Assembly (NCBI GenBank): GCA_021496925.1
Contig: CP053915.1
Coordinates: 3,623,501-3,687,500 of the forward strand
Length of the DNA stretch: 64,000 nucleotides
Source of the DNA: Acidovorax sp. YS12
Lineage (GTDB): Bacteria > Pseudomonadota > Gammaproteobacteria > Burkholderiales > Burkholderiaceae_C
Direction of reading: 5' to 3'
The translations under genes were made by a program, and so were the position numbers. The notes beneath the pieces were generated by a model, which did no database searches, was not told the origin of the DNA, and saw only the letters and a program-made list of their open reading frames with translations. Positions 35,265 to 44,641 of the stretch are shown here, one piece after another; position 1 is the stretch's first letter; every line of letters starts with the position of its first letter.

Positions 35265-36224
35265 ATGGAAAACAAGGCCCATGCCCTGGCCGCGGGCACA
35301 TTTCTCATCGTGGTGACGGCGCTGCTCGCCGCGCTCGCTCTGTGGCTCACGCGCGACAACACGCGCTACACGCTGTACGAGCTGTCGAGCAAGGAAAGCG
35401 TCAGCGGCCTGCAGCCCCAGGCCAGCGTGCGCTACAAGGGCGTGGCCGTCGGCAAGGTGACGGATATCGGCTTCGACCCGCTGGTGCACGGCAATGTGCT
35501 GATCCACATCGCCGTCAACGCCGACGCCCCCATCCGCCCCACCACCTTCGCCGTGCTTGGCTACCAGGGCGTGACGGGCCTGGCCCACGTGCTGCTCGAC
35601 GATGCCGGGCAGCCCCTGCCGGTGCAGCCGACTGGCCCCAGCGGCGTGCCGCGCCTGCCGCTTCAGGCCTCGTCGTTGACCAAGATGGCCGAACAAGGCC
35701 CGGCCGTGGTGGCGCAACTGCAAGCCGCCGCCGAACGCATCAACCGCCTGCTCGGCGACGAGAACCAGGAACGCTTCAGCCTGGCGCTGGACAACATTGG
35801 CAGCGCTGCCGGGCAGATCGCGCAGCTCGGCCAGCGGCTTGACGCCACCGTGCGCCTGCGCCTGGACCCAGCCCTGGCCGCCGTGCCCGGACTGGCGCAG
35901 GACGCGCGCGCCACGCTGCAGGCGCTGCAACAGGCTGGCCAGAGCGCATCGGCAGCGGCCGACGGCCTGGGCCAGACCACGCGCCGCCTGTACGCGCCGG
36001 GCGGCTCGCTGGAACAGATCGAGCAAAGCACCCGCGCCCTGGCGCGTGCGGCCGACAAGTTCAGCGACGCCACGCTGCCGCGCGTGAACCGCGCCAGCGA
36101 TGAGGCTGCGCGCGCCGCGCGCCAGTTCGGCCGCGTGGCCGACGGCATGGCCGACAACCCGCAATCCCTGCTCTACGGCCCGGGCACGCCGCAGCCGGGC
36201 CCGGGCGAGCCTGGTTTCAAATGA
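35265..36224 (+). CDS. MCE-domain (MlaD-like) lipid-binding protein
   Basis: A 319-residue periplasmic protein anchored by one N-terminal helix (ALAAGTFLIVVTALLAALAL). One MCE domain at about residues 38-115 has LQPQASVRYKGVAVGKVTDI and the loop GYQGVTGLAHVLLDD. A long helical C-terminal region (140-300) has many Ala/Gln/Glu heptads. Such proteins form hexameric rings or tubes that carry phospholipids across the periplasm. It starts three bases after the ATPase stop. Confidence 0.88.
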   Translation: MENKAHALAAGTFLIVVTALLAALALWLTRDNTRYTLYELSSKESVSGLQPQASVRYKGVAVGKVTDIGFDPLVHGNVLIHIAVNADAPIRPTTFAVLGYQGVTGLAHVLLDDAGQPLPVQPTGPSGVPRLPLQASSLTKMAEQGPAVVAQLQAAAERINRLLGDENQERFSLALDNIGSAAGQIAQLGQRLDATVRLRLDPALAAVPGLAQDARATLQALQQAGQSASAAADGLGQTTRRLYAPGGSLEQIEQSTRALARAADKFSDATLPRVNRASDEAARAARQFGRVADGMADNPQSLLYGPGTPQPGPGEPGFK

Positions 36225-36390
36225 AGCACCCCCTGAGTCGCCTTCGGCGCCTTCCCCCTCTCTCGCAGCGCTGCGCGCTGCGGGAGGGGGACGCAGCCAG
36301 CGGCCTGGCAAAGCCAGCTCCGCGGCTGCCTGGCCTGGGGCGCGCCAGTTTTAGGCGCTGCGGGTGGCGCGCAGCGCCGTGGAAAACTGA
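36225..36390 (+). repeat. Long GC-rich palindromic intergenic repeat
   Basis: The 184-base gap between the MCE gene and the lipoprotein gene is filled by a structured repeat. It begins CACCCCCTGAGTCGCCTTCG, contains an imperfect inverted repeat (CCCCCTCTCTCGCAG with CTGCGGGAGGGGG) and a second dyad with GCGGCCTGGC and GCTGCCTGGCC. I recognise this family from other Comamonadaceae genomes; no second copy lies in this window. Confidence 0.6.
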
Positions 36391-36408
36391 CATCGAAGGA
36401 ACCGCTCC

Positions 36409-37071
36409 ATGAAAACTCATCTTTTGATAGCTGTTCGCGCTTGCTGCATAAGCGCTGCGGCCGTTTTTTGCACTATTTTCATGGCCGGCTGCGGCGCGCT
36501 GCCGCAGCCCCCGGCGCGGCCCCAGCTCTACGACCTGGGGCCCGGCCCCGCCACGGCGCCCGCCGCGCCCGCCACGGGCCTGCCCGCGTTGGCCCTGGCC
36601 GACATGGAAGCACCCGGCGGGGCGGGCAGCGGCACCGCCGTGGTGTACCGCCTGGCCTATGCCGACGCGCAGCAGCTACGGCCCTACCAGCTGGCTCGCT
36701 GGAGTCAGCCGCCCACGGCCCTGGTGCTGCAGCGCCTGCGCGAGCGCCTGGGCGAGCAGCGCGCCATCGTCCAGCCGCTGGATCGCCCGCTGGCCCCGGG
36801 TTCTGACAAACCGCCCGTGGTGCTGCGCCTGGACCTGGAGGAATTCAGCCAGGTCTTCGCCAGTCCCGAGCGCAGCAGCGGCCTGCTGCGCTTGCGTGCC
36901 ACCCTGGCCGAGCCGGTGCCCGGCGGCGAGCGCCTGCTGGGCCAGCGCGTGTTCGTGGTGCAGCGCCCCGCGCCCAGCGCCGATGCCGGCGGAGGCGTGC
37001 GCGCCCTGGCCGAAGCGGCCGACCAGGCCGCCGGGGAACTGGCGCAATGGTTGCAGGGGATGGAACGCTGA
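36409..37071 (+). CDS. ABC-type transport auxiliary lipoprotein (PqiC-like)
   Basis: A 220-residue lipoprotein. The lipobox is FMAGC with acylated Cys28. The mature part (PARPQLYDLGPG, then LALADMEAPGGAGSGTAVVY and a C-terminal VRALAEAADQAAGELAQWLQ) matches the ABC_trans_aux/PqiC type, the outer-membrane partner of MCE transporters. Codons 2-21, which make the signal peptide core, are supplied by a dispersed repeat (36412-36470). The signal peptide therefore contains extra Cys at 12, 13 and 21 and an Arg at 10. It is the last gene of the lipid transport operon. Confidence 0.8.
   Translation: MKTHLLIAVRACCISAAAVFCTIFMAGCGALPQPPARPQLYDLGPGPATAPAAPATGLPALALADMEAPGGAGSGTAVVYRLAYADAQQLRPYQLARWSQPPTALVLQRLRERLGEQRAIVQPLDRPLAPGSDKPPVVLRLDLEEFSQVFASPERSSGLLRLRATLAEPVPGGERLLGQRVFVVQRPAPSADAGGGVRALAEAADQAAGELAQWLQGMER
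36412..36470 (+). repeat. Dispersed repeat, copy 5, coding for a lipoprotein signal peptide
   Basis: This copy (TTTTGATAGCTGTTCGCGCT, then TGCTGCATAAGCGCTGCGGC and CGTTTTTT) starts directly after the ATG of the PqiC-like lipoprotein gene and is translated. Confidence 0.7.
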
Positions 37072-37092
37072 GGCTTGTGGCTGGGGACGCAT

Positions 37093-37120
37093 AAAAAAGG
37101 CCGCTGATGCGGCCTTTTTT
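37093..37120. terminator. Bidirectional intrinsic terminator
   Basis: A perfect inverted repeat AAAAAAGGCCGC / GCGGCCTTTTTT with a four-base loop gives a GC stem and a T run on both strands. It lies between the convergent lipoprotein and lipA genes. Confidence 0.9.
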
Positions 37121-37153
37121 GCAGGGCACTGACGGCGCAGGGGCCGAGGGGGG

Positions 37154-38134
37154 TTACACCCCGGCGGCGTGTGCCTGCTGGTCGGCGTGGTAACTCGACC
37201 GCACCATGGCGCCCACGGCGGCATGGGAGAAGCCCATCTGGTGCGCCTCGGCCTCGAACATCTTGAAGGTGTCGGGGTGCACGTAGCGGCGCACCGGCAG
37301 GTGGCTGTTGCTGGGCGCGAGGTACTGGCCGATGGTCAGCATCTCGATGCCGTGCGCGCGCATGTCGCGCATCACCTGCAGGATTTCCTCATCGGTCTCG
37401 CCCAGGCCGACCATCAGGCCGCTCTTGGTGGGCACTTGCGGCACCAGGGCCTTGAACTTCTGCAGCAGGCTCAGCGAGAACTGGTAGTCGGCGCCCGGGC
37501 GCGCTTCCTTGTACAGGCGCGGCACGGTTTCCAGGTTGTGGTTCATCACGTCGGGCGGCGCGTCCTTGAGGATGGCGAGCGCGCGGTCGTCGCGGCCGCG
37601 GAAGTCGGGCACCAGCACCTCGATCTGCGTGCGCGGCGATTGTTCGCGGATCTGCTGGATGCAGGCGGCGAAGTGGCCCGCGCCGCCGTCGCGCAGGTCG
37701 TCGCGGTCCACGCTGGTGATGACGGCGTATTTCAGCCGCATCTGGGCGATGGTGCGCGCCAGGTTGCCGGGTTCGTCCTGGTCCAGCGGGTCGGGGCGGC
37801 CGTGGCCCACGTCGCAGAACGGGCAGCGGCGCGTGCACTTGTCGCCCATGATCATGAAGGTGGCGGTGCCGCTGCCGAAGCATTCGCCGATGTTCGGGCA
37901 CGAGGCTTCCTCGCAGACGGTGTGCAGCTTGTTGGCGCGCAGGATGTCCTTGATTTCGTAGAAGCGCGTGGTGGGCGAACCGGCCTTGACGCGGATCCAC
38001 TCGGGCTTCTTTAGCACCTCGCCGCGCTCGACCTTGATCGGGATGCGCGAGAGCTTGGCGGCGGCCTTCTGCTTGGCCAGCGGGTTGTAGTCAGCGGTGG
38101 ATTGCGCTTCGCGCACGACGTCGGAGGTGCTCAT
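37154..38134 (-). CDS. lipA: Lipoyl synthase
   Basis: A 326-residue radical SAM enzyme that inserts two sulfurs into octanoyl groups on the lipoyl domains of 2-oxoacid dehydrogenases. The auxiliary cluster cysteines are in CEEASCPNIGEC and the radical SAM CxxxCxxC is in KCTRRCPFCDV. VTSVDRDDLRDGGAGHFA and NHNLETVPRLY are standard. It starts 12 bases after the lipB stop. Confidence 0.95.
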   Translation of the reverse strand: MSTSDVVREAQSTADYNPLAKQKAAAKLSRIPIKVERGEVLKKPEWIRVKAGSPTTRFYEIKDILRANKLHTVCEEASCPNIGECFGSGTATFMIMGDKCTRRCPFCDVGHGRPDPLDQDEPGNLARTIAQMRLKYAVITSVDRDDLRDGGAGHFAACIQQIREQSPRTQIEVLVPDFRGRDDRALAILKDAPPDVMNHNLETVPRLYKEARPGADYQFSLSLLQKFKALVPQVPTKSGLMVGLGETDEEILQVMRDMRAHGIEMLTIGQYLAPSNSHLPVRRYVHPDTFKMFEAEAHQMGFSHAAVGAMVRSSYHADQQAHAAGV

Positions 38135-38146
38135 GGCCTTGGCGGT

Positions 38147-38839
38147 TCAGGGGGACAGGCGCGTGGCGAGCTGGTGGCCCAGCCGTGCGGCGGCTTCGTC
38201 CCATGTGGTGTGGACGCCGATTGTAGAAAGATCGACCGTGGCCAGACCCGCGTAGCCGCAAGGGTTGATGCGGGCATAGGGCGCCAGGTCCATGGCGACG
38301 TTCAGGGCCACGCCGTGGTAGGTGCGGTGCTGGCTGACCTTGATGCCCAGCGCGGCGATCTTGCCCAGGCCGGTGAAGTCCGGCGCGGGGGGGGCGAGCG
38401 CACCCTCACGGCGTTGCGGGCGCTGGGGCAGCATGGCGTGGCTGCCCGGGTCGTCCAGGCGCACGTAGATGCCCGGCGCGCCGGCCACGCGGTGGCCCGT
38501 GACGCCGTAGGCGGCCAGGGTGCGGATCACGGCTTCCTCGATGCGGTAGACGTATTCCTTCACGTAGTAGCCAGCGCGCCGCAGGTCGATGAGCGGGTAG
38601 GCCACCACCTGGCCCGGGCCGTGGAAGGTGACCTGGCCGCCGCGGTTGGTGGGCACCACGGGAATGGCTCCGGGGTTCAGGATATGGTCGCTTTTGCCCG
38701 CCAGGCCTTGTGTGTAGTGCGGTGTGTGCTCGCAAATCCAGAGCGTGTCGGGGGTATCGTCGGTGCGCTCCGCAGTGAAGTCCTGCATGGCCTGCACCGT
38801 GGCGCGGTAGTCGGTGCGGCCCAGGATGCGGATGTCCAT
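38147..38839 (-). CDS. lipB: Octanoyltransferase
   Basis: A 230-residue enzyme that moves octanoyl from acyl-carrier protein to lipoyl domains. Motifs are ICEHTPHYTQGLAGKSDHIL, TNRGGQVTFHGPGQVVAYPL, the Ala-Pro-Gly-containing VAGAPGIYV and, later, KIAALGIKVSQHRTYHGVAL with the catalytic Lys, then INPCGYAG with the catalytic Cys. It sits between a DUF493 gene and lipA, a common arrangement. Confidence 0.94.
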   Translation of the reverse strand: MDIRILGRTDYRATVQAMQDFTAERTDDTPDTLWICEHTPHYTQGLAGKSDHILNPGAIPVVPTNRGGQVTFHGPGQVVAYPLIDLRRAGYYVKEYVYRIEEAVIRTLAAYGVTGHRVAGAPGIYVRLDDPGSHAMLPQRPQRREGALAPPAPDFTGLGKIAALGIKVSQHRTYHGVALNVAMDLAPYARINPCGYAGLATVDLSTIGVHTTWDEAAARLGHQLATRLSP

Positions 38840-38846
38840 GGTCAGC

Positions 38847-39152
38847 TCAGAGGACGACCTTGACCAGCGGGTGCGCGGTGAGCGCGCGGTACAGGTCGTC
38901 GAGCTGTTCCCGGCTGGTGGCGGTCACGGTGATGGTGACGCCCAGGTACTTGCCGCCGCTGCTGGGGCGCAGCTCGATGCCGCTGGCGTCGAACGTGGGG
39001 TCGAAGCGGTGGGCGATGTCGGTCACGGCGTGCACGAAGCCGTCCTGCTGCAGGCCCATCACCTTGATCGGGAACTGCGAGGGGTATTCGATCAGCGAAT
39101 CCTTGCGCGGATCGGGGGCGGAGCCGTTGGCGGTGGAGGGGGCGGAGGTCAT
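38847..39152 (-). CDS. DUF493 (YbeD-like) protein
   Basis: A 101-residue small cytoplasmic protein with the ACT-like DUF493 fold. LIEYPSQFPIKVMGLQQDGF, HRFDPTFDASGIELRPSSGG and KYLGVTITVTATSREQLDDL followed by YRALTAHPLVKVVL match YbeD. YbeD-family genes usually lie next to lipB, as here. Function remains unclear in the family. The ATG at 39152 is preceded by a dispersed repeat. Confidence 0.85.
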   Translation of the reverse strand: MTSAPSTANGSAPDPRKDSLIEYPSQFPIKVMGLQQDGFVHAVTDIAHRFDPTFDASGIELRPSSGGKYLGVTITVTATSREQLDDLYRALTAHPLVKVVL

Positions 39153-39160
39153 ACGTGCTT

Positions 39161-39210
39161 TCAAATCAATAGCTGCTGGCGCCCGTGGATTGTGCGCCAA
39201 CGGGCGATTG
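39161..39210 (+). repeat. Dispersed intergenic repeat, copy 6
   Basis: Copy with TCAAATCAATAGCTGCTGGC, then a diverged right half GCCAACGGGCGATTG, located just upstream of the DUF493 start in the divergent gap to atpI. Confidence 0.6.
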
Positions 39211-39312
39211 GGCTGCATGCGCGGAGGCGCACCGGGGGCGGGCAGCGGCGGGCACCGCAAGCGTGGTGCGCAGGCATGTGGCGCACCGGCGTTGTGCGGG
39301 CGCGCCAAAACC

Positions 39313-39343
39313 TTGCCGAGCGTCTCGGGTTTTTACTTATAAT
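39313..39343 (+). promoter_or_regulatory. Candidate promoter of the ATP synthase operon
   Basis: A perfect -10 box TATAAT (39338-39343) lies about 50 bases before atpI. The best -35 is TTGCCG at 39313-39318, with a long 19-base spacer. Confidence 0.5.
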
Positions 39344-39391
39344 CGCGCGGTTTTGTCGTTTCGGTCTGATACAAGCGTGGGCACCAAGAAG

Positions 39392-39865
39392 ATGAACAAC
39401 CTTGCCCATGAGACTGAAGCTGAGGACGAAGAACCTGACTTCAAGCCCCTGACGGCCCAAGAGGCCCAGGAATGGCGCCGCCGCAATCCGCCGGTTTCCG
39501 TTTGGCGCATCGTGGCAGGTCAGGCGCTGGTGGGAGTGGCCGTCGCCGTCTTGGCGTGGCTGTTCTCCGGCAAGCCTTCCGTGGCATGGTCCGCTGGCTA
39601 TGGCGCACTCTCGGTAGTGGTTCCCGCTGCCCTGTTTGCGCGTGGCGTGGCGCGCCAAAGCGGCTCCGCCAACGCGGGGGGCGCCATGGCAAGGTTCTTC
39701 GTGTGGGAGCTGGCCAAGCTCGTGCTCACCGTCGCCATGCTGGCGGCGGCGCCGCGGCTGGTCAGGGATTTGAGCTGGCTGGCCTTGCTGGTCGGCATGG
39801 TCGTGACGATGAAAACTTACTGGGTGGCGCTGAAGGTGCGGCCCGGTGTCCGAAAAACCGATTGA
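39392..39865 (+). CDS. atpI: ATP synthase subunit I
   Basis: A 157-residue membrane protein encoded at the head of the atp operon. An acidic N-terminal tail is followed by hydrophobic segments VAGQALVGVAVAVLAWLFSG, AGYGALSVVVPAALFARGVA, WELAKLVLTVAMLAAAP and LALLVGMVVTMKTYWVAL. AtpI helps assemble the c-ring and is not part of the finished enzyme. The ATG at 39392 is chosen; an in-frame GTG five codons upstream is a weaker alternative. Confidence 0.82.
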   Translation: MNNLAHETEAEDEEPDFKPLTAQEAQEWRRRNPPVSVWRIVAGQALVGVAVAVLAWLFSGKPSVAWSAGYGALSVVVPAALFARGVARQSGSANAGGAMARFFVWELAKLVLTVAMLAAAPRLVRDLSWLALLVGMVVTMKTYWVALKVRPGVRKTD

Positions 39866-39887
39866 TTTTTTGAGAGAAGAGTAAGCA

Positions 39888-40751
39888 ATGGCCGCAGAAG
39901 CGCACGGACCGACTGCCAGTGAATACATCGTTCACCACTTGCAGCACCTCCAGAACATCAAGCAGAAGTCCATCGTGGATTTCTCGGTCATCAATTACGA
40001 CTCCATCGCCGTCGGCCTGATCCTGGGCCTGCTGGCGCTGTTCGTGTTCTGGCGCGCCGCCAAGAGCGCCACTTCCGGCGTGCCGGGGCGCTTCCAGGCC
40101 GCTGTCGAGATCCTTGTCGAAATGGTGGACAACCAGGCCAAGGCCAACATCCACAACGCCGAGAGCCGCAAGTTCATCGCGCCTCTGGCCCTCACCGTGT
40201 TCGTCTGGATCTTTTTGATGAACGCCATGGACATGCTGCCCGTCGACCTGCTGCCCCTGCTGTGGCAAGGCGCCCAGGGCGACCACCACGCCTACCTGCG
40301 CGTCGTGCCCACGGCCGACCTCTCCACCACGCTGGGCCTGTCCTTCGCCGTGCTGATCCTGTGCTTCTACTACAGCCTGAAGATCAAGGGCGTGGGCGGC
40401 TGGGCGCACGAACTGGTGACCGCGCCGTTCGGCACCAGCAAGAATCCCGTCTTCGCCCTGATCCTGGGCGTGGTCAATCTGCTCATGCAGATCATTGAAT
40501 ACGTTGCCAAGACCGTGTCGCATGGCATGCGGCTGTTCGGCAACATGTACGCTGGTGAGTTGGTGTTCATGCTGATCGCCCTGATGGGTGGCGCGGCTGC
40601 CATGTCGCTTTCCGGTGTGTTGCTCCCCGTGGGGCACATCATTGCAGGCTCGATCTGGGCGATCTTCCACATTCTGGTGATCACCCTGCAAGCCTTCATT
40701 TTCATGATGCTTGCGCTGATCTACCTCGGCCAGGCGCATGAAGCTCACTGA
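39888..40751 (+). CDS. atpB: ATP synthase F0 subunit a
   Basis: A 287-residue polytopic membrane protein that forms the proton half-channels. The essential Arg is in SHGMRLFGNMYAGELVFML. LALTVFVWIFLMNAMDMLPV and the C-terminal ILVITLQAFIFMMLALIYLG helix are also typical. Confidence 0.95.
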   Translation: MAAEAHGPTASEYIVHHLQHLQNIKQKSIVDFSVINYDSIAVGLILGLLALFVFWRAAKSATSGVPGRFQAAVEILVEMVDNQAKANIHNAESRKFIAPLALTVFVWIFLMNAMDMLPVDLLPLLWQGAQGDHHAYLRVVPTADLSTTLGLSFAVLILCFYYSLKIKGVGGWAHELVTAPFGTSKNPVFALILGVVNLLMQIIEYVAKTVSHGMRLFGNMYAGELVFMLIALMGGAAAMSLSGVLLPVGHIIAGSIWAIFHILVITLQAFIFMMLALIYLGQAHEAH

Positions 40752-40799
40752 TCCTTCCTTTCCTTTTTTCAACCTTTCTTTTCATCCCTAGGAGTCATC

Positions 40800-41051
40800 A
40801 TGGAAAACATTCTCGGTCTCGTCGCTCTGGCTTGTGGTCTGATCGTGGGTCTGGGCGCTATCGGCGCTTCGATCGGTATCGCTCTGATGGGCGGCAAGTT
40901 CCTGGAATCTTCCGCTCGCCAGCCTGAGCTGATCAACGAACTGCAAACCAAGATGTTCATCTTGGCCGGTCTGATCGACGCCGCTTTCCTGATCGGCGTG
41001 GCCATCGCCCTGCTGTTCGCGTTCGCCAACCCCTTCCAACTGGCTGCCTAA
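40800..41051 (+). CDS. atpE: ATP synthase F0 subunit c
   Basis: An 83-residue hairpin of two membrane helices that forms the rotor ring. The proton-binding carboxylate is Asp60 in FILAGLIDAAFLIG. No sodium-binding Gln/Ser pattern is seen, so it is a proton-type ring. The polar loop is SARQPELINELQT. AGGAG lies six bases before the ATG. Confidence 0.96.
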   Translation: MENILGLVALACGLIVGLGAIGASIGIALMGGKFLESSARQPELINELQTKMFILAGLIDAAFLIGVAIALLFAFANPFQLAA

Positions 41052-41088
41052 GCACTCCGATCAACGCCAACGATAGAAAGGTGTTGCC

Positions 41089-41559
41089 GTGAGTATCAAC
41101 GCGACCCTGTTCGTTCAGGCCATCGTCTTCCTGATCCTGGTGTGGTTCACGATGAGCTTCGTGTGGCCCCCGATCGCGAAGGCGCTGGATGAGCGAGCCC
41201 AGAAAATCGCCGATGGTCTCGCCGCTGCCGACAAGGCCAAGTCCGAACTCGCCGCTGCCGACCAGCGCGTGAAGAAGGAACTGGCAGCCGCCAGCAACGA
41301 AACCGCCACGCGCCTGGCCGATGCCGAGCGCCGCGCACAGGCCATCATCGAAGAGGCCAAGGCCCGCGCCAGCGACGAAGGCAACAAGATCGTCGCCGCG
41401 GCCCGCGCCGAAGCCGAGCAGCAAGCGATTGCCGCCCGCGAAGCCCTGCGCGAGCAGGTGGCGGTGCTGGCAGTCAAGGGCGCCGAGCAGATTCTCCGCA
41501 AGGAAATCAACGCCGGTGTCCATGCCGATCTGCTGAACCGCCTCAAGACCGAGCTGTAA
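41089..41559 (+). CDS. atpF: ATP synthase F0 subunit b
   Basis: A 156-residue stator subunit: an N-terminal membrane helix (LFVQAIVFLILVWFTMSFVW) followed by a long charged helix rich in Ala/Glu/Lys (KSELAAADQRVKKELAAASN) that dimerises as the peripheral stalk. The GTG start at 41089 has AGAAAGG seven bases upstream. Confidence 0.94.
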   Translation: MSINATLFVQAIVFLILVWFTMSFVWPPIAKALDERAQKIADGLAAADKAKSELAAADQRVKKELAAASNETATRLADAERRAQAIIEEAKARASDEGNKIVAAARAEAEQQAIAAREALREQVAVLAVKGAEQILRKEINAGVHADLLNRLKTEL

Positions 41560-41569
41560 GGAACGCAAC

Positions 41570-42112
41570 ATGGCTGAACTCGCCACCATTGCACGCCCTT
41601 ACGCCGAGGCGCTGTACAAGGCTTGCACTGGCGCCGCCGGTGCCGACCTGAACGGCGCCGCCGCCTGGGTGGACGAGCTGGCGGCGATTGCCGCCAACCC
41701 TCAATTGCGCCAACTGGCAGACAACCCCAAGGTGACTCCCGAGCAGGTGCTCGGCGTTATCACGGGCGTGGCCCGCACGGCTCTGCCGGAGATGGCCAAA
41801 AATTTCCTGCGCACCGTGGTCGACAACGGCCGCGTGCAGGCGCTGCCTGAAATCGCAGCCCAATTCCGCGCGCTGGTGAACCAGAGCAATGGCAGTTCCG
41901 ATGCCGTGGTCTACAGCGCTTTCCCGCTGGATGCCAATGCCCTGGCCGAGCTGGGCGCCACGCTGGACAAGCGTTTTGGCCGCAAGCTCAACCTCACCGT
42001 GCAAACGGACGAGGCGCTGATCGGCGGTGTCCGCGTGGTGGTGGGCGACGAGGTGCTCGACACCTCGGTCAAGGCCCGTCTGGAACAAATGAAAGCGGCC
42101 CTCACGGCCTGA
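41570..42112 (+). CDS. atpH: ATP synthase F1 subunit delta
   Basis: A 180-residue subunit that joins the F1 head to subunit b. The N-terminal helical domain begins ELATIARPYAEALYKAC. The C-terminal part holds VQTDEALIGGVRVVVGDEVL, then DTSVKARLEQMKAAL, the family signature. Confidence 0.94.
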   Translation: MAELATIARPYAEALYKACTGAAGADLNGAAAWVDELAAIAANPQLRQLADNPKVTPEQVLGVITGVARTALPEMAKNFLRTVVDNGRVQALPEIAAQFRALVNQSNGSSDAVVYSAFPLDANALAELGATLDKRFGRKLNLTVQTDEALIGGVRVVVGDEVLDTSVKARLEQMKAALTA

Positions 42113-42155
42113 GCGGCTGGAGGTCTGGGCTAATTAAAGAAAGAAGGAAAGAGTC

Positions 42156-43715
<1,560 letters not shown>

Positions 43716-43733
43716 ACCGGACGAGGAGCCCTC

Positions 43734-44600
43734 ATGGCAGCAGGCAAGGAAATACGCGGCAAGATCAAATCGGTGGAAAACACCAAGAAGATCACCAAGG
43801 CCATGGAAATGGTGGCCGCGTCCAAAATGCGCAAGGCGCAAGACCGCATGCGCGCTGCTCGTCCCTTTGCCGAGAAGGTGCGCAACATTGCCGCCCATCT
43901 CGGCGAGGCCAACCCCGAGTACGTGCATCCCTTCATGAAGACGAACGACGCCAAGGCGGCGGGCGTCATCGTGGTGACGACGGACAAGGGGCTGTGCGGC
44001 GGCATGAACACCAACGTGCTGCGCGCGGTGACGACCAAGCTGCGCGAACTGCAGGCCCAGGGTGTCGAAACGCAGGCCGTTGCCATTGGCAACAAGGGCC
44101 TGGGCTTCCTGAACCGGGTTGGCGCGAAGGTGGTGGCCCATGTCACCAGCCTGGGCGATACGCCGCATCTGGAGAAGCTCATCGGCCCCGTCAAGGTGCT
44201 GCTGGACGCTTACGCCGAAGGCAAGATCAACGCGGTGTACCTGAGCTACACCAAGTTCATCAACACCATGAAGCAGGAGTCGGTGGTGGAGCAACTGCTG
44301 CCGCTGTCCTCCGAGCGGATGCAGGCCGACAAGTCCGGCCCGAGCTGGGACTACATTTACGAGCCCGATGCGCAGGCCGTGATCGACGAGTTGCTGGTGC
44401 GTTATGTCGAGTCGCTGATCTACCAGGCAGTGGCGGAGAACATGGCCTCCGAGCAGTCTGCCCGCATGGTGGCCATGAAGGCCGCCACCGACAACGCTGG
44501 CAACGTCATCAACGAGCTCAAGCTGGTCTACAACAAGACGCGCCAGGCCGCGATCACGAAGGAACTTTCGGAGATCGTCGCGGGTGCCGCAGCCGTCTAG
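43734..44600 (+). CDS. atpG: ATP synthase F1 subunit gamma
   Basis: A 288-residue central rotor shaft. The N-terminal helix KEIRGKIKSVENTKKITKAM and the C-terminal helix MKAATDNAGNVINELKLVYN followed by KTRQAAITKELSEIV form the coiled coil. VTTDKGLCGGMNTNVLR is the conserved core. Confidence 0.96.
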   Translation: MAAGKEIRGKIKSVENTKKITKAMEMVAASKMRKAQDRMRAARPFAEKVRNIAAHLGEANPEYVHPFMKTNDAKAAGVIVVTTDKGLCGGMNTNVLRAVTTKLRELQAQGVETQAVAIGNKGLGFLNRVGAKVVAHVTSLGDTPHLEKLIGPVKVLLDAYAEGKINAVYLSYTKFINTMKQESVVEQLLPLSSERMQADKSGPSWDYIYEPDAQAVIDELLVRYVESLIYQAVAENMASEQSARMVAMKAATDNAGNVINELKLVYNKTRQAAITKELSEIVAGAAAV

Positions 44601-44641
44601 GCCGCCTCGCGGTCTCGGTTTAAATTTTTGGAGCAAATCAA

